A DNA stretch of 64,000 nucleotides from JASLCR01 sp036405235 (GTDB taxonomy: Bacteria > Patescibacteriota > Saccharimonadia > Saccharimonadales > Saccharimonadaceae), in the NCBI GenBank assembly GCA_036405235.1, contig DASWYA010000001.1, forward strand, positions 372,001 through 436,000, given 5' to 3'. The notes below the pieces were generated by a model. That model did not search any database, had not been told where the DNA came from, and saw nothing but the letters and a program-made list of their open reading frames with translations. The position numbers and the translations under genes were made by a program. Below are positions 50,479-57,961 of this stretch, in pieces (position 1 is the stretch's first letter; each line of letters begins with the position of its first letter).

Positions 50479-50799
50479 CTAATCGTGTATAAGCTTCAGT
50501 CCCACAATTCCTGCAACTATCATGATCAACAGCATAACTTTCACTATCGATATAGTCTCTGCTCCAGTAGCCGCGGCATAGACGATCGTAAGTACCGCAC
50601 CTATACCCACCCAAACTGCATACGACGTACCGACAGGAAGCGTCCGCATTGCATAAGCTAGTCCAGCCATGCTTGCAACAAGAGCAATAAAAAATACGAT
50701 CGTCGGCGTAAGTCTAGAAAAACCCTCGGATTTACCGAGTGCGGTCGCCCACACCGCCTCAAGTACACCTGAAATTACTAAGATTACCCATGCCAACAT
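50479..50799 (-). CDS. SMR-family exporter, Gdx/SugE-like
   Basis: The second ATG (50799) is 6 nt from AAAGGA and gives 106 residues. Four helices of the small multidrug resistance fold: Glu in SGVLEAVWATALG (the proton/substrate-binding Glu), RLTPTIVFF, TLPVGTSYAVWVGIGAV, and IVAGIVGLKL. The SugE/Gdx subgroup pattern (LPVGTxYAVWxGIGAV) points to guanidinium export rather than drug export. A TATAAT box is at 50887-50892, giving a leader of about 80 nt in which I see no guanidine riboswitch motif. Confidence 0.88.
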   Translation of the reverse strand: MLAWVILVISGVLEAVWATALGKSEGFSRLTPTIVFFIALVASMAGLAYAMRTLPVGTSYAVWVGIGAVLTIVYAAATGAETISIVKVMLLIMIVAGIVGLKLIHD

Positions 50800-50909
50800 A
50801 TACATTCCTTTCTTAAGTGTGCCGTCTTTTCATAACCTGGTACAGCATCCATCGTCAGGAGAACATGCATATGCTCATTGGTCTCAATTATAGCACTAGC
50901 TAGAAGAGA

Positions 50910-51338
50910 TTATTTTACCGTATATCGTTTCTTGAGCTCCTCGTATTCGACACGCGTGAGCTCTTCGAGCACATCCATATCAACATCACTGAGCCGCTTT
51001 ATATAGATGCAGCCTTTGCCTGTTGTATGCTTGCCAAGTCGCTTCATAATTTCAGGATGATCACTGGCGTCCATAGTAATGTAGAGTGATATAGCTGCTT
51101 TTCGTGGTGAAAAACCCATACTAAACCAATCCCCTTCACGTCCACTAGGTGATACATAATGCCAGTCACCAAATCCAATCATGGTCGGCCCCCACATCTT
51201 TGGCGGATGGCCTGTGATTTTCTGCATCATATCGATAAGCACGAGGCTATCTTGACGCTTCCGCTCATCATCAACCCATTCATTGATAAAATCAAATGGA
51301 TCTTTTCCCGTAGCTGATGTCTTGTTTTCGTTTTTCAT
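50910..51338 (-). CDS. DUF1801 protein
   Basis: A 142-residue small alpha/beta protein of the DUF1801 (YdhG-like) family: FINEWVDDERKRQDSLVLIDMMQKITG, then MWGPTMIGFGDWHYVSPSGREGDWF and KGCIYIKRLSDVD. Function is not known for the family. GGAGG lies 6 nt upstream of the ATG. Divergent from csoR. Confidence 0.85.
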   Translation of the reverse strand: MKNENKTSATGKDPFDFINEWVDDERKRQDSLVLIDMMQKITGHPPKMWGPTMIGFGDWHYVSPSGREGDWFSMGFSPRKAAISLYITMDASDHPEIMKRLGKHTTGKGCIYIKRLSDVDMDVLEELTRVEYEELKKRYTVK

Positions 51339-51375
51339 AGGTGCACCTCCTGTTTATATTAGTGTATCAAAGTAC

Positions 51376-51404
51376 TTGACATTGATACCCCCTGGGGGTA
51401 TCAT
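51376..51404 (+). promoter_or_regulatory. csoR promoter with embedded CsoR-type operator
   Basis: TTGACA (51376-51381), 17-nt spacer, TATCAT (51399-51404), 6 nt to the ATG. The spacer and -10 hold the 19-bp palindrome GATACCCCCTGGGGGTATC (51384-51402), the G/C-tract type of site bound by CsoR-family repressors. Repressor binding would cover the -10 box, so autoregulation is expected. Confidence 0.85.
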
Positions 51405-51410
51405 GAGCAT

Positions 51411-51680
51411 ATGAGAAGTGATATAAAACCAAAGGCTTTACGCCGCCTAAAAATCATTGAAGGACAGGTGCGCGGTCTAGAAAAAATGGTCGAAGAAGAT
51501 ACGTATTGTATCGACATCATTACGCAGGCATCAGCTATCAAAGAAGCATTATCAAGTGTCGAGGATCTACTACTCGAAAACCACCTCAGCACTCACGTCA
51601 TTCACCAGATAAAGAACGGTGATGAGAGCCAGGCAACCGAGGAAATCTTAAAGGTATATAAACTAAAGCGAAAGAAATAA
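51411..51680 (+). CDS. csoR: CsoR/RcnR-family metal-sensing repressor
   Basis: An 89-residue all-helical repressor of the CsoR/RcnR (DUF156) family; DNA binding is lost when metal or sulfur species bind. Metal-site residues are C33, H58 and H62 (ENHLSTH): the second Cys of the copper-sensing C-H-C triad is His here. This C-H-H set is not the classical Cu(I) pattern, so the inducer may be copper or another metal. Leaderless, and its own promoter contains the palindromic operator. First gene of an apparent operon with DUF4396 and DUF305 genes. Confidence 0.92.
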   Translation: MRSDIKPKALRRLKIIEGQVRGLEKMVEEDTYCIDIITQASAIKEALSSVEDLLLENHLSTHVIHQIKNGDESQATEEILKVYKLKRKK

Positions 51681-51691
51681 CAGAGAAAACA

Positions 51692-52213
51692 ATGTGTAAA
51701 GACGGAATGTGTGAACATCACGAGGACCATAGCCATCATAGCAACCACGGCCATAATGACGATAAGTCAAGCCTCCACAAGATGGCAGCGAGCGCAACAC
51801 TTCACTGCCTCACAGGATGTGCAATAGGTGAAGTCATAGGACTTATCATCGGAACAGCCCTTGGACTTAGTCCATTAGCAACAGTCTTCTTGGCAATCGC
51901 CCTCGCTTTCGTATTTGGATTTGGGCTCTCCACTCTACCACTTAAAAAAGCCGGCCTTGGTTTCTTCGCAGCCCTATCAATCGTTTTCGCTGCTGATACG
52001 CTTTCTATCGCTACTATGGAAATCGTTGATAATCTTGTCATGCTCGCAATACCAGGAGCTATGGCCGCGGGCTTAGTAGATCCACTTTTTTGGATAAGCA
52101 TGCCAATTGCTCTCGTGATCGCCTACTTTGCAGCATACCCCGTGAACCGCTACCTGCTGACTAAAGGCAAAGGTCACGCGCTCGTTATGAAATATCATAG
52201 ACATCACCACTAG
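51692..52213 (+). CDS. DUF4396 membrane protein, His-rich ends
   Basis: A 173-residue protein with a His/Asp-rich N-terminus (HHEDHSHHSNHGHNDD), four to five membrane helices starting with ASATLHCLTGCAIGEVIG (the DUF4396 hallmark with two Cys), and a C-terminal KYHRHHH. The His-rich ends and the location 11 nt after csoR point to metal binding or transport, probably copper detoxification. Function of the family is not established. Confidence 0.82.
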   Translation: MCKDGMCEHHEDHSHHSNHGHNDDKSSLHKMAASATLHCLTGCAIGEVIGLIIGTALGLSPLATVFLAIALAFVFGFGLSTLPLKKAGLGFFAALSIVFAADTLSIATMEIVDNLVMLAIPGAMAAGLVDPLFWISMPIALVIAYFAAYPVNRYLLTKGKGHALVMKYHRHHH

Positions 52214-52226
52214 GAGGATTATCAAT

Positions 52227-52601
52227 ATGGAAACAAAATCATTACTATTTGGTCTCATCGGATTCTTTCTAGGTGGGTTACTGGTCTCAACCGCTGCAAC
52301 TCTCGAAAAGCGGTCAACCCAGCGCGATAGTTCAGAAGTGGGCATGAGTCAGATGGCCGATGAACTTAAAGATAAAAAAGGTGACGAGTACGATAAGGCG
52401 TTTATCACTAACATGATTAGCCACCACCAGGCAGCAGTAGACATGGCGAAGCTTTCAGAGGACAGAGCAAAGCACGAGGAGATCAAGCAACTCTCACGTG
52501 ACATCATCAGCGCCCAAGAAAAAGAAATCACCGAAATGAGACAGTGGCAAGCAAGCTGGAATTATTCAAGCTCAGTAGACCATAATACTATGAGCCACTA
52601 G
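52227..52601 (+). CDS. DUF305 (CopM-like) protein
   Basis: A 124-residue protein with an N-terminal membrane anchor (about 6-25) and a helical DUF305 domain: DEYDKAFITNMISHHQAAVDMAKL holds the conserved His-His and Met residues. CopM, a DUF305 protein of cyanobacteria, binds copper outside the cytoplasm. A GGAGG site is upstream. Third gene of the csoR unit. Confidence 0.85.
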   Translation: METKSLLFGLIGFFLGGLLVSTAATLEKRSTQRDSSEVGMSQMADELKDKKGDEYDKAFITNMISHHQAAVDMAKLSEDRAKHEEIKQLSRDIISAQEKEITEMRQWQASWNYSSSVDHNTMSH

Positions 52602-52620
52602 CCCAACCCTTGCTTGTGCA

Positions 52621-52653
52621 TCCTTTCTTATCGACCTATACTATAAGAAAGGA
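52621..52653 (+). promoter_or_regulatory. Inverted repeat covering promoter and Shine-Dalgarno site of the PPOX gene
   Basis: TCCTTTCTTAT and ATAAGAAAGGA are perfect 11-bp arms around CGACCTATACT. The TATACT (52638-52643) is a -10 box and the right arm is the Shine-Dalgarno site. In readthrough RNA from the csoR operon the arm would hide the site; RNA started at this promoter would lack the left arm. Confidence 0.6.
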
Positions 52654-52660
52654 GCTGTCT

Positions 52661-53140
52661 ATGAATGATCAAGAGCTTGAAAAAATTATTCGTGAGTACA
52701 TAGATAAAACTGTACATATGTCGCTTGCAACCGTAAGTGCTGATCGACCCTGGGTATGCGAGGTTCACTTTACGTACGATGATGATCTAAATCTCTATTT
52801 CCGCTCAACACCAGCTCGTCGACATAGCCAAGAAATTGAAGATAATCCACATGTTGCCGGCAATATCGTCGACACATTTCCCCTCGATGATCCGCGGCCC
52901 GCAGTAGGAATCTACTTTGAGGGCACAGCCGAACAAGTCGAGGACGAATCACTCTACGATGAAATTTATGAGCTTTTCGAGCGACGCCTCGACGTCAATG
53001 AAAGTATTATCGACGACGCAAAACGAGCAGACGGGCATAAGTTTTACAAAATCAGTGTCCAGAATTGGTATGCGTTTGGACGTTTCGGAGACTCTGGAGC
53101 GAAAAAGCATGAACTCGCCTGGAATGGCGGCGAAAAATAG
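52661..53140 (+). CDS. Pyridoxamine 5'-phosphate oxidase-fold flavin protein
   Basis: ATG at 52661 with AAAGGAG upstream gives 159 residues. A split-barrel FMN-binding (PPOX) fold: VHMSLATVSADRPWVCEVHF at the start, LYFRSTPARRHSQEIEDNPHVAGNI in the middle, and YKISVQNWYAFGRFG at the end. These are usually flavin or F420-dependent reductases of unknown substrate and not true PdxH. The gene follows the copper operon. Confidence 0.85.
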   Translation: MNDQELEKIIREYIDKTVHMSLATVSADRPWVCEVHFTYDDDLNLYFRSTPARRHSQEIEDNPHVAGNIVDTFPLDDPRPAVGIYFEGTAEQVEDESLYDEIYELFERRLDVNESIIDDAKRADGHKFYKISVQNWYAFGRFGDSGAKKHELAWNGGEK

Positions 53141-53154
53141 GCGCGTCGAGCAAA

Positions 53155-53505
53155 ATGTTTAATTTTAAAAAGCCGAAAAATGCTCTTGATGTTGACGTCA
53201 GGTTCCTCCTAGCAAATGAGCGAACTCTACTCGCCTGGGTTCGTACCGGCTTGACGCTCATCGCTGGCGGCGTAGCAGTCGCATTCATCGCAACTGATTC
53301 AAAGTACGGAACTATTGCCGGCGTAGGAGCAATTGGCTTTGGCGGCGCCCTTGCGCTTATTGGATATATTCGCTATTTGGTTGCAGATACAGCAATCCGT
53401 AAGGGTGTGCTTCCACCTACCGGAGTAGGCGGCCTAGTTGTAGTCTTGGCGGTAGTCACCTTTTCGATCGCACTTATAATCGCACGTGAGTTAAAACTTT
53501 TCTAG
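53155..53505 (+). CDS. DUF202 (YidH-like) membrane protein
   Basis: A 116-residue protein with three membrane helices after the family-typical RFLLANERTLLAWVRTGLTLIAGGVA. The function of DUF202 is not known. It begins 14 nt after the PPOX stop and overlaps the convergent DUF1761 gene by 4 bp. Confidence 0.88.
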   Translation: MFNFKKPKNALDVDVRFLLANERTLLAWVRTGLTLIAGGVAVAFIATDSKYGTIAGVGAIGFGGALALIGYIRYLVADTAIRKGVLPPTGVGGLVVVLAVVTFSIALIIARELKLF

Positions 53506-53927
53506 ACAGGGAAAAGACCAATAACCACAGCCATCAGGAGGATAGTAACCAGCTCTTGACCTACATTAAGTAGAGTTAGTGCTCTTGGTCGTCCCTCAAA
53601 CATGTCATGTGTCGCAATTCTACCAGCAGTAAAGCCGAGCCATACCCAAAACGCCGTAGTGAGAGCTGTCTGCATCCAGCCATAGCCAAAGAATTTATGA
53701 CTTAAGAATGTGACATGCGCAAGTACGTACGCAGTGATAAGTGAGATGACGAAAGTCGCACCAAGCAATAAAGCCATTTCGCTGCCTTTCACAGGCTTAT
53801 CCATATTTACCTTGGCAAGCTTTGCCCATTTTTTACCAAATACTCCTTTTGCATACCAGACCGACCCCACGACCATAGACGACACACCTGCGAGTAGTAC
53901 CGCTAAATAGTTTACTTCTACTTCCAT
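53502..53927 (-). CDS. DUF1761 membrane protein
   Basis: A 141-residue protein with four membrane helices. The N-terminal VNYLAVLLAGVSSMVVGSVWYAKGVFGKKW and the later WLGFTAGRIATHDMFEGR are typical of DUF1761. Function unknown. A GGAGG site precedes the ATG. Confidence 0.85.
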   Translation of the reverse strand: MEVEVNYLAVLLAGVSSMVVGSVWYAKGVFGKKWAKLAKVNMDKPVKGSEMALLLGATFVISLITAYVLAHVTFLSHKFFGYGWMQTALTTAFWVWLGFTAGRIATHDMFEGRPRALTLLNVGQELVTILLMAVVIGLFPV

Positions 53928-54003
53928 CTTCCCCTCCTTGATTAGGTAATTTTATTGTACGCTCAAAACATAAAGCCAACAATGGAAAAATACTATACCG
54001 AAA

Positions 54004-54024
54004 ACGGACCCAAAATGGGTCCGT
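54004..54024 (-). terminator. Terminator after tRNA-Phe
   Basis: Minus-strand ACGGACCC, 5-nt loop, GGGTCCGT, then TTTTC. Confidence 0.8.
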
Positions 54025-54042
54025 CAACGTTAGATTCTTATC

Positions 54043-54118
54043 TGGTGGCTCCTACTGGACTTGAACCAGTGACACAAGGCTCTTCAGGCCTCTGCTCTAC
54101 CAACTGAGCTAAAGAGCC
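54043..54118 (-). tRNA. tRNA-Phe (GAA)
   Basis: A 76-nt cloverleaf on the minus strand: acceptor GGCTCTT/AGGAGCC, D loop with GG, anticodon loop CTGAAGA (GAA), T loop TTCAAGT, discriminator A, encoded CCA. The synthetase genes pheST are at 12.7-16.2 kb. Confidence 0.95.
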
Positions 54119-54170
54119 ACACTCGCCCCATTGTACAGAAACAGGGGCGAAATCTCAAGGTATTACACTA

Positions 54171-54914
54171 CTATTTGAGGATATTCTTGAGGTTTGTCAG
54201 CTCAGTCGGCATGAGTACAAGCGTCTTTTGGCTTGGCTCAACCGAAATTTTCTCAAGAGTTTGGAGAGTACGGATATTGATACCTCCTGGGATCTTTGAA
54301 AGCATCGCAGCGGCGTCAGCAACAGCTTGAGCGGCTTGCTTTTCGCCCTCCGCAGCGATCACGACACCACGACGCTCACGTTCAGCTTCAGCTTGCTTCG
54401 CCATCGCTCGCTTCATATCCTGTGGTAGCTCGATATTCTGAATCTTCACGTTTTCGACATCGATACCCCACTGGTCAGTCTGCTTGTCGACAATCTCTTT
54501 TATCTGCTGAGAAATCGCTTCACGATTTGAAAGTAGCTCATCCAGATCAGCGTTACCAGCAACGTCACGAAGTGCCGCCTGAGCGAATTGACTCGTCGCG
54601 TAGACATAGTTAGTCGTCTCGAGTACAGCCTTGCTTGACTCGATCACACGCAGGTAGACAACAGCATCCACACCTACCGTGACGTTATCTTTCGTGATAA
54701 TTTCTTGCTTCGGCACATCAATCGGGGTCGACCGCACATCGACACGAATCATGCGCTGAAAGATTGGCACCACAATTCGAAGTCCCGGTGCACGAATCCC
54801 CGTGTAGCGACCAAGCGTCAATACGACGCCTCGCTCATATTGATTTACTACCTTGATACCGCTCAGTACAAATATTACGAGTCCAATAATAATGTAGATC
54901 AGTAGATATTCCAT
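54171..54914 (-). CDS. SPFH/stomatin-like protein (slipin)
   Basis: A 247-residue protein with an N-terminal membrane hairpin (about 3-20), then the SPFH/PHB domain (KVVNQYERGVVLTLGRYTG, GLRIVVPIFQRMIRVDVR, TPIDVPKQEIITKDNVTVGVDAVVYLRV) and a coiled coil ending with KIPGGINIRTLQTLEKI. Slipins form membrane microdomain scaffolds. The usual partner NfeD is not next to it. GAGGAGG precedes the ATG. Confidence 0.93.
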   Translation of the reverse strand: MEYLLIYIIIGLVIFVLSGIKVVNQYERGVVLTLGRYTGIRAPGLRIVVPIFQRMIRVDVRSTPIDVPKQEIITKDNVTVGVDAVVYLRVIESSKAVLETTNYVYATSQFAQAALRDVAGNADLDELLSNREAISQQIKEIVDKQTDQWGIDVENVKIQNIELPQDMKRAMAKQAEAERERRGVVIAAEGEKQAAQAVADAAAMLSKIPGGINIRTLQTLEKISVEPSQKTLVLMPTELTNLKNILK

Positions 54915-54970
54915 ATACTCCTCCTCTTTTCACTAAGTATATCATTTTGCCTGCACGGTATAATAGAGTT

Positions 54971-56143
54971 ATGGAGCGAATTCCTTTAGCTGAAAAAATG
55001 CGGCCGCAAACTCTTGATGACGTCATCGGGCAGTCTCATCTGCTCGGGGATTCCGAAATCCTCAAAATGATCGTAAAAAAGAAAGAGCCAGTCAGCCTTA
55101 TTCTCTGGGGGCCACCCGGAACTGGCAAGACGACACTCGCCCGAATTATAGCCAAAGAAGTTGACGCAGAGTTTATTGAATTATCTGCCGTTACCAGTGG
55201 TAAGAAAGATGTCGAGAAGGTCATCGAGCACGCCAGGCAAAACTGGAACTTGAAACTACGTACTATCCTGTTTGTTGACGAGATTCACCGATTCAACAAA
55301 GCGCAGCAAGATGCGTTTTTGCCTCATGTGGAGTCCGGCCTTATCACACTCATTGGTGCTACGACGGAAAATCCAAGCTTTGAAGTTATCACTCCGCTAC
55401 TTTCTCGCACACGCGTGCTCGTGCTGCAACCACTGAGTAAAGATGAGATTATCGACATCTTAAAGCATGCCCTAAAGACACTGAAAAGATCCAAGAACGT
55501 TACACCGAAAGCTCTAGATTACTTGGCAGAACTTTCAGGTGGAGATGCACGCGTGGCACTTGGTAATCTCGAGCTTTCTTTGAGTTTTGGCGAAAAAGTC
55601 ACGCCAGAAATTGTGAAGGCAGCCGCTCAGAAAAAGGTACCCGGCTACGATAAAAAAGGCGATATGCACTACGATGTAATCAGCGCATTTATAAAATCAA
55701 TGCGCGGATCAGATGTAGAAGCAACCCTCTACTACCTCAGTCGTATGATTGATGCAGGTGAGGATCCAAAATTTATTGCCCGACGTATGGTGATATTCGC
55801 CAGTGAAGACATCGGCCTCGCGGGCAATGGTGCACTTAGTCTAGCAGTCGCGACCTTCCAGGCTGTCGAACGAGTTGGCCTCCCCGAAGCAAATTACAAT
55901 CTTTATCACTGTGCGGTTGCGCTTGCTCGAAGTGAAAAATCACGAGAAGTTGCCGATCTCATGACGGATGCTAAAAATCTTGCAAAGCAACATCCTGATT
56001 CACCCGTGCCACTTCATGTTCGCAATGCTCCAACCAAGCTCATGAAAGACCTTGGCTATAGCAAAGACTATAAGTGGCAAGCAGATTTCAAGCATGAAAA
56101 AGGTTTTTTACCAGACGATGTAGCGACTAATGATCTTCGTTAA
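54971..56143 (+). CDS. rarA: Replication-associated recombination AAA+ ATPase RarA (MgsA)
   Basis: The ATG at 54971, six nt after TATAAT (54959-54964), gives 390 residues. Walker A GPPGTGKTTLA, Walker B FVDEIHRFNKAQQDAFLP, sensor GATTENPSFEV, then the C-terminal tetramerisation domain (SAFIKSMRGSDVEATLYYLSRMI). RarA acts at stalled replication forks. It is leaderless and its 3' end overlaps the trehalase gene by 17 bp. Confidence 0.96.
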   Translation: MERIPLAEKMRPQTLDDVIGQSHLLGDSEILKMIVKKKEPVSLILWGPPGTGKTTLARIIAKEVDAEFIELSAVTSGKKDVEKVIEHARQNWNLKLRTILFVDEIHRFNKAQQDAFLPHVESGLITLIGATTENPSFEVITPLLSRTRVLVLQPLSKDEIIDILKHALKTLKRSKNVTPKALDYLAELSGGDARVALGNLELSLSFGEKVTPEIVKAAAQKKVPGYDKKGDMHYDVISAFIKSMRGSDVEATLYYLSRMIDAGEDPKFIARRMVIFASEDIGLAGNGALSLAVATFQAVERVGLPEANYNLYHCAVALARSEKSREVADLMTDAKNLAKQHPDSPVPLHVRNAPTKLMKDLGYSKDYKWQADFKHEKGFLPDDVATNDLR

Positions 56144-57716
56144 GTAGCGCCGCCAGCACACCATTCGTCCAGCCAAACCCATCCTGAAGCGGATATTCAC
56201 CGCCACCGCCAAGGCCATCATCACCTGCAACATTGTACTTTTCGACAAGCTTACCGTGCTTTTTGTACACATCGATATTTAGAGTAACCCAGCGTCGCTT
56301 GATCTCATTTGCTAAGTCATCGAAGCCATAATTTCTCAGAGATCTAATAGCAATCCAGTGCAGAGGCGCCCAGCCGTTTGGCGCATCCCACTGCTGCCCA
56401 TTTGTCTTGAGGGTTGTAAGTAACCCACCAGCTTTTAGAAAGTCAGCCTCTAGCCTTGATGCCACAGCGGCAGCTTGCTCAGGAGTCGCAATCCTCGTAA
56501 AAAGTGGAAATAGCATTGCTAGACTGATGTCACCTGTCGGACGTCCATGATGGAAATTGTAATCCACAAATACTTTTTCTGACTCATCCCAGCAGTATTC
56601 TAGAATTGCTCGCTTACGCCTCTCAGCCAGCTTTTCAAATTTGCGTGCCAAGAATGGATTTTTTAGCAGACGATATGCCTCTGCAATAGTCCGCTCCAGC
56701 TCATGCAAAAGACAGTTTAAATCGACAGGAATAATATCAGCAGTGTGAATAGTACTAATATCCTGAGGATCCACGAACCATCTCGAGCTAAAGTCCCACC
56801 CGGACTCAGCGCCAGCACGAAGATGCAGATAGAGCCTATCGCTTTCGCGCCCCTTTGACGAAGATGCAGCGAGCGTATCTTCGTGGAGTGATTCTGGCCG
56901 TGGCGTCATTTTATTGTCGTAGTAGCGATTGAGATTTAGCCCATTTGGCATTTCCACCACACGCGCAAATGCTTTATGATCGGTCTTTGCGAGCTTTAAC
57001 CTACCCTTCATCCAAAAGCGATATTCAGCAAGCATAGCCGGAAGATATTTTGCCAACGTGCGAGTTTGACCATTGTGTGATGCGAGGAGTTTCACCATAT
57101 AGGAAAAGAAAGGTGGCTGCGAGCGGCTCAAGAAGTACGTTCGATTTGCCGTAGGAATGAATCCAAATTTCCGTATCATGAAGGTAAAGTTCTCTATCAT
57201 GCCTTCTATCATTGTCCAGCGATTATCGGCAGCAAGCCCAAGCATGATGAAATATGAATCCCAATAAAACTGCTCAGAGAAACGGCCGCCAGGCACGATA
57301 TAGGGATGCGGCAGGGCAAATAGCGAGCCGCGCGTCAAGCGATTACGACGCTCCAACTGATCCCAAAGTAGTCTAATATGCTCTTCGATATCACGACTCG
57401 GATCACTCACAAAAACTTTCTCTTTATGCGGAGCAAATTCATAGAAATGCCTTGAGACAAAATCCCGAAGGTCAAAATTTGGATCTTTACGCGCCAAGCC
57501 ATATTCCTGCTGGATAGCTTTCATGCGGCCACGAGGCACAAGATCGACAAAAGTCTTGCTGTCGGCATACAGCCCACTTTTCTGCACTGTATCAAACAGC
57601 TCACCAAGCCCTTCATCTGGACTTTTTCCCGTCCGAAAGAGTACACCAGTTGTTTTCACCAAGTTGGTTTTTATTTTTTCATTTCTCGGTAAGCGAAATG
57701 GGATTTTACGTACCAT
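56127..57716 (-). CDS. Trehalase (glycoside hydrolase family 37)
   Basis: A 529-residue enzyme hydrolysing trehalose to two glucoses. Signature 1 PGGRFSEQFYWDSYF (near residue 140) and signature 2 QWDAPNGWAPLHW (near 440) are intact, and GWDFSSRWF carries the catalytic acid region. No signal peptide, so the enzyme should be cytoplasmic. TATACT (57723-57728) is 6 nt before the ATG, a leaderless gene. Trehalose is abundant in Actinobacteria, the usual hosts of Saccharibacteria, so host-derived sugar is a plausible substrate (inference). Confidence 0.92.
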   Translation of the reverse strand: MVRKIPFRLPRNEKIKTNLVKTTGVLFRTGKSPDEGLGELFDTVQKSGLYADSKTFVDLVPRGRMKAIQQEYGLARKDPNFDLRDFVSRHFYEFAPHKEKVFVSDPSRDIEEHIRLLWDQLERRNRLTRGSLFALPHPYIVPGGRFSEQFYWDSYFIMLGLAADNRWTMIEGMIENFTFMIRKFGFIPTANRTYFLSRSQPPFFSYMVKLLASHNGQTRTLAKYLPAMLAEYRFWMKGRLKLAKTDHKAFARVVEMPNGLNLNRYYDNKMTPRPESLHEDTLAASSSKGRESDRLYLHLRAGAESGWDFSSRWFVDPQDISTIHTADIIPVDLNCLLHELERTIAEAYRLLKNPFLARKFEKLAERRKRAILEYCWDESEKVFVDYNFHHGRPTGDISLAMLFPLFTRIATPEQAAAVASRLEADFLKAGGLLTTLKTNGQQWDAPNGWAPLHWIAIRSLRNYGFDDLANEIKRRWVTLNIDVYKKHGKLVEKYNVAGDDGLGGGGEYPLQDGFGWTNGVLAALLNEDH

Positions 57717-57774
57717 ATATTTAGTATAACCTCTATTCGCAGTAGGCGTGAATTCATTTACTTTATGAAGACTA

Positions 57775-57803
57775 TTGACAAAATATAATACTTATGCTAA
57801 TAT
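57775..57803 (+). promoter_or_regulatory. Promoter of the 12-codon transcription unit
   Basis: TTGACA (57775-57780), 17-nt spacer, TAATAT (57798-57803). Expected start near 57810, about 57 nt before the small ORF. Confidence 0.78.
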
Positions 57804-57866
57804 AAACATAGTGATTCATTAAAACACAAAAATCACTACAAAAAACCAAGAAAGGAGCGTGCAGCT

Positions 57867-57905
57867 ATGAAACGCAAGCACATCAAAGTAACCTATCTTG
57901 GCTAG
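57867..57905 (+). CDS. 12-residue peptide gene with own promoter and terminator
   Basis: ATG-initiated ORF encoding MKRKHIKVTYLG and ending in TAG. AAAGGAG sits 9 nt upstream, and an intrinsic terminator begins 6 nt after the stop, so the whole transcript of about 135 nt appears dedicated to this peptide. The peptide is very basic (five Lys/Arg of 12). It could be a functional microprotein, a ribosome-stalling peptide or an export signal, or the RNA itself could be the product. It is shorter than any normal annotation cut-off; no homologue is known to me. Confidence 0.6.
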   Translation: MKRKHIKVTYLG

Positions 57906-57911
57906 CCAATC

Positions 57912-57945
57912 AAAAATCCGCCAGAGAGTATCTGGCGGATTTTTT
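57912..57945 (+). terminator. Bidirectional terminator between the 12-codon gene and typA
   Basis: AAAAATCCGCCAGA and TCTGGCGGATTTTTT flank a 5-nt loop: a 14-bp stem with T tracts on both strands. Confidence 0.92.
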
Positions 57946-57961
57946 ATATTCGAGGATTTTC

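Noticed and set aside
50800..50892. Guanidine riboswitch upstream of the Gdx/SugE-like exporter.
   Set aside because: The leader lacks the conserved guanidine-I core and the paired ACGR-loop hairpins of guanidine-II.
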